Source: Lunularia cruciata
Taxonomy: Eukaryota; Streptophyta; Marchantiopsida; Lunulariales; Lunulariaceae
DNA length: 64,000 nt
Reading direction: 5' to 3'
NCBI GenBank assembly: GCA_948567375.1
Contig: OX419759.1
Span: 13,174,744 to 13,238,743 of the forward strand
Below the pieces are notes generated by a model. That model saw only the letters and a program-made list of their open reading frames with translations. It was not told the DNA's origin and did no database searches. This document shows positions 33,368 through 43,233 of the stretch, piece after piece (the first letter of the stretch is position 1; every line of letters starts with the position of its first letter). A program made the position numbers and the translations under genes.

Positions 33368-33373
33368 GCTGTC
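33364..33373. other. Palindrome at the internal B/A joint
   Basis: GACAGCTGTC is a perfect 10-bp palindrome formed by the element's right terminus (GACA), GC, and its left terminus (TGTC). The integrated ends of the element correspond to these two halves without the GC. GM-outer has the decayed form GACAACTATC at 40940-40949. Confidence 0.85.
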
Positions 33374-33817
33374 ACGCCATTTGTAGTTCCGCATCTAGAT
33401 GCTCGGACACTGGAGTTCCAGTGATGGTAGTTAGAGTTATTCTAGCTGTTTCTCAGGGACTACTTTCCGACGGTTAGATTTTGTGTTCGGGGTACTGACT
33501 TCACGGTGGGGCCCACCGTCACTTTGCACCATTTGCACCGTCGAGTGTGCCATCAGCGGGACCGTTAGGGTTTCAGGGCTAGCTCGAGTCCAGGGGGTAT
33601 AGTTTTGAAGTGAGCTCCAGAGAGCTCACTTCTCTGATGTTGAGCCTTCGAGTTCCTGGCTATGGTGGACAGAGGCCGGCGAGCGTCACCTGGATTCTCT
33701 ATGCTTGAGTGGGTGTGGCTTGATTGTAATCAGTGCCCAATTGTTGGTAGTTTATAGAGTGACAAATCAAGTACTGATCTGAGTTGAGTTGAGTTGAAAG
33801 TGTTAAGCAATCTGATT
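33370..33817 (+). repeat. GM-inner internal segment A
   Basis: This 448-bp copy of the left terminal segment differs from 23991-24437 by a handful of bases and a one-base indel near 33740. It is followed by one T and then the terminal B segment. Confidence 0.92.
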
Positions 33818-33818
33818 T

Positions 33819-33925
33819 ATTGTGGCACTTTAGAGTCTATGTATGACTTATGTGTGAGTTGTGCTTTTATAGTGTATGATGTTGACAGCAATGTATGTTG
33901 TGTAGCGATGTATATACGCACGACA
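33819..33925 (+). repeat. GM-inner right terminal segment B
   Basis: This 107-bp copy of 33261-33367 ends at CACGACA, directly against the AGAT target duplication. Confidence 0.92.
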
Positions 33926-33929
33926 AGAT

Positions 33930-35380
33930 CCATTCCCAATCTTATTACAACAGAGCGAGACAAGAAATTCTTTGTTGCTCCCGGATCTATTTGTACTCTC
34001 ACTTGATTACCTTCTAGGATTCCATTCATGACAATCAATTGTGAGGTTGACTTTTGGGATCTTTGTGCATTATTCTTCTTCCTTCCCTTGCTTCTCTGCT
34101 TTTTTATTGACAATAAGGCCACAAGGTACATTTACTGGCAATCTTCATTTTCCGAAGTGATTTCCACCTCCTCCTCTTCAATGTGCCTCTCCATCTTGTT
34201 CAAAGATCGCATGTACAAAGGCCGAGGGCCTCTAGGGAAACAAGTGCGATAGTTGGTAGATATGTGCCCAAGGCCACAAGGTACATTTACTAGCGATCTT
34301 CATTTTCCGAAGTGATTTCCACCTCCTCCTCTTCAATGTGCCTCTCCATGTTCTTCAAAGATCGCATGTACGAAGGCCGAGGGCCTCTCGGGAAACAAGT
34401 GCAATAGTTGGTAGATATGTGCCCAATATGGTCACAATTGTAACAATGGCGTTGTTCTCCTCGAGTCCCTTCTCCTCGTGGGACTCCATCTCTTTGTTCT
34501 TCTACCCATTCCCGCTCCCCTTGAAGCGGTCGTGCTCCTCGATCCCGGAATCAAAGGTTGCCCAATTCCATCGTTACTGGTCCACCCATGTGTGGCATTT
34601 CTGCCCAATAATGTTGAGGTGGAGCTACTCCTTCACCTCCACCTAATGCTCTTGCTATTCTCTGTGCACAAGCAATGGCTTCAAATACCGTGCAAGGATT
34701 TTGCACCATGACTTCTTGGCGAATCCGCTCTTTCAACCCTCGTTTGAAATTGTCGAGAGCCTCTGTTGGACTCATGTCGGTAATTGCAACTTGTAGATCC
34801 ATAAATGCCTCCACATACTCTTGTACTCTATTCTTCTATCTCAATCCCCATAGTCGGGTTCGAGCCATCTGCACAAAATCCACCGATTGGAAATTCTTCA
34901 ACAGTCCTTCTTGCATTGATGTCCATGTGACCTCCCTTCCCTCTGCCTGCATGGATCATTCCCAAGCATCATACCATGTGATGGCTTTATTGGTCAAGTA
35001 CCCGCATGCAAACACGCCTGCAGCATGCTCTGTGATCTCTGTTGAGAACAATTGGAAATATCGATTCATTCTCGAGATCCAATTTTCCACTACTCCCATC
35101 AAACGCTACTCCTTGTAAGGCTCGATGTTGTAGGTCTTCTTCATCCGGAGTAGCAATGTGGTTTCATTGTTGATAGGGTTCATAGGCACGGGTGCCTCTC
35201 CAAGTACTTCAGTTGTAGGTACTAGGTTTTGAGACGGCTCTTCTTCTTGCATGGCTTGATCGTTCCTAAGGATCTGCACTTGACTTTGTAATGTCTCCAT
35301 GGTCATCTTAATCTCTCAAAATTCATTCAACATCCCTTGCATTCCTTGCACCAGCTCTTGCAATTGCGGATCCATGGTTC
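33930..35380 (-). pseudogene. GA-2 protease start and gag
   Basis: On the minus strand gag begins near 35380 and includes a coiled-coil stretch (METLQSQVQILRNDQAMQ, about 35270), a capsid part (FMDLQVAITDMSPTEALDNF, about 34790) and a zinc knuckle near 34425-34470 whose last Cys is changed to Tyr by a TGT to TAT transition. The protease start (VQIDPGATKNFLS, about 33970) keeps its Asp and is cut by GM-inner at 33929. Confidence 0.78.
34115..34424 (-). repeat. 155-bp tandem duplication in GA-2 gag
   Basis: Two direct copies, 34115-34269 and 34270-34424, each start AAGGCCACAAGGTACATTTAC and end TATGTGCCC. GA-1 has only one copy. 155 is not a multiple of three, so the duplication also shifts the frame. 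Confidence 0.88.
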
Positions 35381-35977
35381 CTGCAACACTCAATTGCTAA
35401 TGTCTACTTCAATACAGAGTCAATATAATCACTCTGGAAGGCGCACAAACTATCGGAACTACCATTGGGACCTCAAAAGCTATCACTCGTTGATAATACT
35501 CCTCACCAAAATTCCTAACCACAAAATCTCTAAACATCACTTTTGGCCTCACTACATAACGGATTTCTACTTGAGTGTTGAAAGGGAGAGGATTTGGGAC
35601 ATTCATATCCATATTATCATAATAGAATGTAGATTGTCAAATCACACTCTTTGTCATATATCACCACAAGTAGAATCACCGGGTTTGGTGAGTTCATCAC
35701 TCTGTCCATGAATTCTACACCAACGTGATAAACTAGCAATACCCTCATCTGCTCATGTTGGATGTACATAACCTTGATGTGGAATGGGTTTGAGAATGGA
35801 AAACTAGGTGCAAGAAATTGGCCTCCCGGTGCATCCATCCCATATGCTCTCTAAAGTCCTTCCTAAGTCTAGCAACTACTCTATGTTCTCCATCTCAAAT
35901 TACTCAGTTTCAATAGTTTGTGCTATTCCAAGAGGGTGATCCACTCTCTTGGACTAAAACACTCGCTCTGATACCAT
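35381..35977 (-). other. GA-2 leader and primer-binding site
   Basis: About 600 bp between gag and the 5' LTR hold no gene. ATGGTATCAGAGCGAG (35977 down to 35962) is the initiator Met-tRNA primer site. Confidence 0.7.
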
Positions 35978-36561
35978 TGTAATACTCCAAGGACAAAAGA
36001 AGAGAGAAAATATAGATTGCACACTCAAACATTCAATGCCCCAAGGGAACACCTTCTCTTTTTTATATAGACAAAGAGGATCTCCTCCAAGGAAGCTCCA
36101 CCACAGGATTAGGGACATAGATAGGTGACATGTCAGCAAGCTCCACCCTTGGATTACTTACTTGGATGGGTGACATGTTTGGTCTAGGTCCTATTTGGTT
36201 GGTCAAACAAGCTTTGACCGGAGGGAATCTTTTAGGGAATCTTCCTATAGGAATCTCAGAATCACATGAGTAAGGTACCGTTGGAATGCTCTCGACAAGA
36301 CAAAGCAGGGAGGAGAGAAGGCCAGCCTTTCCTTAGTTGGGGGGGGGAATCTGCACATTTTTGAGGCCTAATTCATCTGTTTAGGCCTCCGAAATTGCCT
36401 TCAAAGATTTCAAGCATATTTCGGTTCCTACTCTATTAGTAGAAGTCCACTTTTGGTGATACTTTTATCTTATCTGTTTTGACCATCATGTGTAACATCA
36501 TTCTAGATGTTACCAAACCAAATTTCACATCTAGATCATATGGCTGGCTTTTGGTATTACA
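35978..36561 (-). repeat. GA-2 5' LTR
   Basis: This is a 584-bp LTR with TGTAATAC...GTATTACA ends and a TATA box (TATATAAAA on the minus strand) at 36061-36069. Confidence 0.92.
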
Positions 36562-37590
36562 GAGGATGAGCCTCCAGAGTCAATTACTTTGACACCTTTG
36601 GATACCACACTCATTGCTTGGCAGTATCCAATATAGGAAATATGTCTATTGGAGTTGTTTGCTGGGATTAGCATTGAACTAGCTGCGGTATTATAGGCGG
36701 GTATATGAGTGATTCTTGTACCCAAGTGGTGGCGAGTACACATTAGGTCCATTCTTGGATGGGACCTGATGTATTGCTAGATGCAGCCAAAGTAGAATCA
36801 CGAGCTCATTGTCTTTGTCTTTGGTGGACGAACCTCTTACCCAGAGAGGTTTTACAATGTGCTTATGATGGGATTCAATGACTTGACCACATCCTTGTTG
36901 ATGACATTTTGGATGTTGGGCATTAGTCTCAAATAGTGGTAGTGCCTGATAGGTCACCTATGGCAGTGGTGAACCTAGTTGGACAACCTAGAGCTGCATT
37001 TCCCACACTCATGAGTTTCCTAAGCTCTCATGCTTTTTGAGAGAGAAGACATGGATTGGATTAGGACTCACAGTTAAAGAAGTTGGTGGAGCCCAATGCT
37101 GATGAGAGAGAGAGTGGGAAATAGGTTTCCACACCAATATTACCGCTGTTCCAGCAATGTTAGAGGCATCTAGGCATCAAATGTTAGGTCAAGCTACAGA
37201 CTTGAACTGTTTGACCTGGATTGTGAGCCTTGGCTTGGCAAAGTAGTGTAGGATGTGTTGGATAGGCATCACCACTTGGACACTTGTGAGCCTTGTACCT
37301 ATCGAGACAATTTAGGCACATGCTAGGGGCAATGGACCAAGCGGACATGGTATTCTTGGCACACAATGGTATTCTTGGCACACAGCCAGTAGCTACTATG
37401 GAGAGTGGTCTACCTGAAGAGTCCATCCAAGTGAGCGTGGGCTACTTGGATTACACACTTGGTCCACTTGGGATGCAACTAGAGGACGTGTGGAGCTTGC
37501 ATCTAAAGTAGAGAGAGTTTTCCACATAGAGGTTGGGACCTCTAATGGTCGGGGGCATGACACTACTACTCCCTAGGGCCTAATGTAGTA
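36562..37590 (+). pseudogene. GM-outer methyltransferase remnant lacking its catalytic centre
   Basis: Motif I (LLELF) survives near 36648, but sequence equal to GM-inner 28761-29118 (about 358 bp) is missing at about 36703. This removes motif IV with the catalytic Cys and motif VI with ENV. Motif VIII and later parts remain with many stops. Confidence 0.85.
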
Positions 37591-37639
37591 GCTAATTTGC
37601 AATAATTACAAAGGATACTTGGAGCTAGATCTTAGACCA

Positions 37640-39130
37640 AAGCTTATTGGAGAGGAAAGACAAAGAGTTTGGAGGTTCTTGAGGAGCTACACGAGTTGTT
37701 ATGCCTTCAATATGAAGGATTTGGGTGCTCTAAAAGGACTTGGTATACAAATTGAGTTGACTAGTGATACACTAGTTTTTTGACATCCTTATTTCTATAG
37801 TAACATGGAGAGGACATTGATTCAAAGTCAAAGTAGAGACCTTTTTGAGGTTGGTTTGGTGGAGGATCTCACATGGAGAGTATGCATTAGCTACAGTGAT
37901 GCCAACCAAGAAAGATATGCATGGAAACTACATAGATAGGCAGATATGTGGAGATTACTGTCCAATTAATTGACAGACCATGGCTGATTGGTTTACCATG
38001 CCTACACTGGAGGAGATTTTTGATGCAATTGGGCATGCAAAGGCCTTCAATACTTTTGATCTTTGAGTGGGATATCATCAATTGCCGATCAGAGAAGAGG
38101 ACAAGTTCAAGATAACATTCTGGGCTATTGATCCTCATAGCAAAGATGTGTTATATCAATGGAGGTTTTTACCATTTGGGTTAAAGAATACTCCTACCGA
38201 GTTCTAGAGGGTCATGGATAGGATCCTAGCTGGATTGGATTTTTCTTGGTGCTATATTGATGACATTTTGGTCTATAGCACTACTCTAGAGGAGCATGAG
38301 AGACAATTGTTGGAGGTGTTTGAGAGGTTGAGATGTCATGGACTCAAATTACATCCTATGAAGTGTAGGTTCTTCCATGAGCAGGTTGAGTATTTGGGTC
38401 ATACTATCTACCCTGGAGGACTTGGTGCTTAGCAAACCAAGGTGGAGGCTATTGCACATATTCCTTGGCCTACGGATGTGAGCAAAGTGCAAGCATTCCT
38501 TGGGTTGGCGTACTTCTATTGTCGCTATGTAAGAGAATTTAGTGCCATTGCCAAGGCCTTGACAAAGCTGACCAAGCTTACATAGGATTGGTGTTGGGGA
38601 GATGAGTAGGAGAGAGCTTTTGTAGAGCTCAAGGAGAGGTTGACATCAACTTTTATTTTGAGGAGACCAATCAAAAGACAACCATTTCAAGTTCATACTG
38701 ATTGGAGTATGTTGGGGCTTGGAGCAATTCTCACACAGTATGATGATGAGGAGAAGGAGTTCATGGTGACCTATGCTAATTGCTCCAACAATTTAGCAGA
38801 GGCAAAGTATAGATTATATGAGGGAGAGTGCTTGGTAGCAATTAAAGTAGTAGCACATTTCCAATGTTACCTATTTGGTAACCCTTTCACTCTCATCACT
38901 GATCATCAACCGTTGAAGTGGTTGATGGAGTCCAACAAGCTTTCAGGGAAGCTTGCATGATGGGCTCTGATTTTATAGGAGTATGATTTCATAGTTGTGC
39001 ACAAACCTAGAGTGATGAACCGTGATGCAGATAGGTTGAGTAGAAATCCATGTCCCAACCAACAGGATTAGACCGGAGCAAGTTGACATGGTGAGACAAA
39101 TGAGGAGATGGTGTTAGGTTTGCATCCATT
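37640..39130 (+). pseudogene. GM-outer reverse transcriptase and RNase H
   Basis: Recognisable pieces include the YIDD catalytic box (38250-38265, in an open stretch 38214-38432) and RNase H (38640-38960, HTDWSMLGLGAILTQ and TDHQPLKWL). Frequent TAG and TGA codons stand where GM-inner has CAG, CGA or TGG. Confidence 0.85.
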
Positions 39131-40490
39131 GGCCTTTCTATGTATATTTTTTGAGGCTTTGGTGATATCTCTCTTAGTGCATTAAGGAAGAGTTATTGAA
39201 ATCATAGATCCAAAGAGTGAAGATATTGGTACAGTTCAGGAAGACATTCATGGTGGCGTCTTAGTGATTGACTATCTTTGCAATGGTCTTGTGGGTAGCA
39301 CAGTTGGGGCCAAGGAGAGAGCTTGTGTCTTTCAACAAGCAGACAATTCAGATTGGAGGGCAGTCACCTTTTGCGTTTATGGGAGGATCGTAGAGTGCAA
39401 GTAGTACCACTTCCATCTTAGAGACCACAATTGGTCCATCATGCTCATGAGGAGCTAGGACATTTTGGAATAAAGCATACATTTAGAGTACTCTAGAGTC
39501 ATTATTGGTGGCACAGTATGCTGACCAAGGTACAGTAGTTTGTTACCAGATGTGTGGTTCTGACCAAGTTAGAGCATCATTCAATGCTCCTACGCCATAA
39601 TTACACCCATTACCTATCATGGGATTGGATTACCATTGGAGTTTGGACTTCACTGGACCTTTACCGTTGACTGTGAGACATTGTTGGTATGTTTTGGTGA
39701 TGGTGGAGCACTTCTCCAAGTGCATTGAGTTGGTGGCACTTCTTGACAAGTCTAGTGAAGTGATAACTTACTCATTCCTGGATTGAGTTCTTAGTCATTT
39801 TGGTGCACTAGTTGAGGTTTTGACTGATCAAGGTACAAAGTTCTTGGAGTAGTTTTAGGTCTTGTGTGACAAGGCTTTGAATGATCATTGTACTATATTT
39901 TGAGATCACCCTATGGCAAATGGCTTAAAAGAGAGAGTGGTTTAGACGGTGAAGAGAGGATTGCAAAAGTATGGTTTGCAAAGAGGCCACTTGGGATCTC
40001 TAATTACCTTGGCTGGCCATGAGCTATTGGTTTAGTTGGCAAGCCTCCTTAGCATCCTTCTCTCCTTACTTCCTACTCTATAGATGAGATCCAGATTTAC
40101 CTATAGTCATTTGTCAAGATGCTACTATAGTTTTGGACTTGGATGATCTAGATGTATGGATGAGCGCATGTTCTCAGCAGGTAGAGATCTTTTGAAGAGT
40201 GATGTCAATGGCCTTTGAGAACTTGGCAATTGCTCATCATAGAGATACCCTTATGTTATGCCACTATTTGAGGAGGAGATTATAGACCCTCAATCCGTCA
40301 ATTTCATCCAAGGGACTATGTATATCTACAATAGAAAATACCAACAACACTTGATGTTTTGACAGGCCGCACTATCTTGAGAGTGCATGAGGTTTTTCCA
40401 TCTAGAGTCCTTGTGTTGGAAGGACATGATGATGTTGTTTGGAAGGATCATGTGCACAATTGTGCGCCATGCTACCTCCCAAACATGGAT
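39131..40490 (+). pseudogene. GM-outer integrase
   Basis: The alignment to GM-inner 31540-32900 is continuous. Stops and small deletions (for example near 39990) destroy the frame. The C-terminal part is open from 40359 (ILRVHEVFPSRVLVLEG). Confidence 0.82.
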
Positions 40491-40529
40491 GGTACTATGG
40501 ACTCAAGCTTGGCACTTGTACATGCAGGC

Positions 40530-40672
40530 TTGAGGTGTATGTTATGTGGCTCTTCTGGTGAAGCTGCTACTATATTAGTGTGTGATGGCTATTCAAGAGG
40601 ATGGAAAGTATGACTCCTTCTCTCACTATGGTTCCTCAAGGACAATGGTTATGTCTTAGATGTATTTGACCT
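40530..40672 (+). pseudogene. GM-outer PHD finger (broken)
   Basis: CMLC is kept, CDSC has become CDGY, and a small deletion after GW removes the zinc-binding His and the next Cys. CLRC-like text remains at the end. Confidence 0.8.
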
Positions 40673-40836
40673 ATAGCTAGTTCATACTTTATATGGTATA
40701 GATTGCAGACACATAACTACCAATGGGGCTCCATAGCACTTGGCTTTCTCATCTTTGCCCATCATAGGGTATAACATATACTTGGAGTAGATAGCTATCT
40801 GAAGTTAGAGGGACCTAACCGCCAGCTAGGGAGGCA

Positions 40837-41486
40837 ATTGTGGTACTTTAGAGTCTATGTATGACTTATGTGTGATTTGTGCTTTTATAGTGTATGATGT
40901 TGACAGTGATGTATGATGTGTAGCAATGTATATATGCATGACAACTATCACGCCATTTGTAGTGTCGCATCTGGATTGCTCGTACACTAGAGTTCCAGTG
41001 ATAGTAGTTAGAGGTATCTTAGCAATTTCCCATAGACTACTTTCTGACGGTCAGATTTCATGTTTGGAGTATTGACTTCACGGTGGGGCCCACATCACTT
41101 TGCACCGTTTGCACCATCAGTGGGACCGTTAGGTTTCAGACCTAGCTCAAGCCCAAGGGTATATTTTCAAAGTGCAGCTCCAAAGAGCTCACTTCTTTGA
41201 TGTTGAGCCTTTGAGTACTTGGCTATGGTGGAAAAAGGCCAGCAAATGTCACATGGATTCTCTTAGCTAGAGTGAGTATGGCTTGATTGTAATGAGTGCT
41301 TAATTGTTGGCAGTTTATAAAGTGACAGATCAAGTACTGATCTGAGTTGAGTTGATTTGAGAGTTGTAAACGATCTGATTATTGTGACACTTTAGAGTCT
41401 ATGTATGACCTGTGTGTGAGTTGTGCTTCTATAGTGTATGATGTTGAAAATGATATATGTTGTGTGGAAATGTATATACAAACAAC
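40837..41486 (+). repeat. GM-outer right end with B-A-B split repeats
   Basis: B (107 bp), AC, A (435 bp) and B (106 bp) follow each other as in GM-inner. Here A joins B directly (CTGATT|ATTGTG). This independent insertion shows that the B-A-B end is a family trait. Confidence 0.88.
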
Positions 41487-42200
41487 ATAGTTCATACTAT
41501 AGTTTACATCAAAATACCAGATGTTGATGCATAAGGTACTCTACTCACTATCTACATTAGTTCTTGGTGATTGCTGCTTGGAGAGTTTGAAATGACTTCC
41601 CAAGGGAGTGGTTCAAATTGTAGCATTTTGAATACCAAATCTCTCCATTAGTTTCTTGATATACTTTTCTTGAGATAGCTTCAAAGTACTTGCAAATCTA
41701 TCTTTTGTAATCCTCATTCCAAGTATCTATGTTAAGGACCTAGATCTTCCCTTTCAAATACATCACACAATTGGCTCTTTAGCTTGTTGATTTCCCTCAT
41801 GTTGGATCTAACAACCAACATATCATCAACATAAAGCAACAAGATGATGTATGGATCAACAAATGACTTAATGTACCAACAATGGTCCATTTTGCATATA
41901 GTGTAACCATTGCTTGCCATAAAGCAATCAAACTTCAAGTTCCACCATTGAGGAGCTTGTTTCAAACCATAGAGACTCTTCTTCAACTTACAAACCAACC
42001 CCCCTTTGTTTGTGATTTGAAATCCTTCAAGTTGTGCCATATAGACATCCACCTTGAGGTCTCCATGTAGAAATGATATTTTAACATCTAGTTGCTCTAT
42101 ATGCAAATCCTCTACAATCACAAGACTTAAGACCAATTTGATGGTAGTCATCTTAACTATAGGAGAGAAAATCTCATTGTTGTCTATATTTTTAGTCTAT
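41487..42200 (-). pseudogene. CO-1 copia reverse transcriptase
   Basis: The open stretch 42151-41732 carries EQLDVKISFLHGDL, KLKKSLYGLKQAPQWW and the catalytic LLYVDDMLVV, hallmarks of Ty1/copia RT. Further left, to 41487, the frame continues with stops (KLSQEKYIKKLMERFGI). It ends at the GM-outer junction. Confidence 0.85.
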
Positions 42201-42379
42201 TGAAATGCTACAATTTTGGCCTTCTATTGCTCGCTTCCATCTTGCTATTCTTTAATTTTATACACTTGTTGTTTTGCCATGCCTTCTTTCCCCCTAACAA
42301 CTTGGTCAATGACCAATCTCATTCCTTTTTAGGGATGACATTTCTTCCTATACTGCAAGCTTTTACATTGATCCCTAAA

Positions 42380-43200
42380 GTGACCAAGCTTTGTTGTAAT
42401 TCTAGCACATAATTTCTTTGCATACTTCCTTGCAGCCTATTGAATCATTGCTCTTTCTTGACTTCAATCTACCATTTCTTTGACTTTGACCTCACTACGG
42501 TCTTTTGCCTTTGCTTTCAGCAAATAGCATGGCCCTTGATGATTCTAAAGAATTTTGTCTATGAATGTCTTCATTGAGAATCGAATCTCATATACTCTCA
42601 AACATAAGAGCACTTGATCTTGAGGAAGTATTCAATGCTATGACTATTGCTCCCCAATTGTCAAGTAATGAAGATAATAGCAACAATGCTTGAACTTCAT
42701 CATTGAAGTTTATCTTCACATATTCAAATCTTGATTGAATTGAAATGATTCACGTGGTGTTGAATTGGTGCTCTTGAACTTCATCATTGAAGTTTATCCT
42801 CACATATTCCAATCTTGATTGAATTGAAATGATTCACATGATCTTGAATTGGTGCTCCTTCTTTATTCCTTGTGTTCACCAATTGGTGAATCAAGAATAC
42901 CTTGTTGGAGGCCAAATGTTTCTCATACATTTTTGATAATGCTTTAATCAACCCATAAATGGTCTTCTTGTGGACCATGTTATATGCAACATTTCTTGCT
43001 AATGTCAGTCTAACCACACCCAAGGCTTCTCAATCTAGAAGCTCCTACTTGGCTTCTTCCATCTTGTCTAACTTTTATCCCTCAAGAAGTAGGTGTAGCT
43101 TCTTATGATACATATAGTCTTCAATTTGCATCTTCCAAAATCCAAAATCCTTACCATTGAACTTGTCAATTTTGACCTCCTATCTTCTACTATCATTTTT
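42380..43200 (-). pseudogene. CO-1 copia gag
   Basis: The piece 43023-42784 (NVAYNMVHKKTIYGLIKALSKMYEK, FLIHQLVNTRNKEGA) matches the UBN2-type copia Gag. A knuckle-like GHFRDQC lies near 42385. An 84-bp tandem duplication (42689-42772 and 42773-42856) lies inside. Confidence 0.75.
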
Positions 43201-43233
43201 TCTCTCTCCGAAGACTAACACTCTAATACCTCT

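Larger units (their letters stand above)
23991..33925 (+). mobile_element. GM-inner: methyltransferase- and PHD-bearing gypsy element with split direct repeats
   Basis: The 9.9-kb element lies between AGAT duplications (23987-23990 and 33926-33929). The uninterrupted site is in GA-1 near 8385 (TCTCTCTAGATCCATTCCC). Its ends are TGTC at the left and GACA at the right. The layout is A (23991-24437), leader, one coding frame to 33093, then B (33261-33367), A (33370-33817) and B (33819-33925). The coding order is Gag, protease, DNA methyltransferase, reverse transcriptase, RNase H, integrase and PHD finger. It is the least decayed element in the window and also one of the most deeply nested, which fits a young age. 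Confidence 0.93.
20173..36561 (-). mobile_element. GA-2: chromovirus with both LTRs, interrupted by GM-inner
   Basis: The LTRs are at 20173-20758 (3') and 35978-36561 (5'), both TGTAATAC...GTATTACA, with the duplication GAGGA at 20168-20172 and 36562-36566. GM-inner holds the uninterrupted target (GTGTGAGGATGAGCCTCC, about 28612). The element is on the minus strand and inserted in GM-outer. GM-inner is inserted in its protease region at 23991-33925. The chromodomain, integrase, RNase H and RT lie on the left, gag on the right. Confidence 0.95.
36562..41486 (+). mobile_element. GM-outer fragment 3: methyltransferase remnant to right end
   Basis: It aligns with GM-inner from 28612 to 33925 with dense transitions and an internal deletion in the methyltransferase. 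It ends with the same B-A-B array: B 40837-40943, A 40946-41380, B 41381-41486. It abuts copia CO-1 at 41487. Confidence 0.92.

Noticed and set aside
33261-33925. B-A-B end as an assembly error or a one-off rearrangement
   Set aside because: GM-outer has the same structure with its own mutations, and GM-inner is framed by a matching target duplication.
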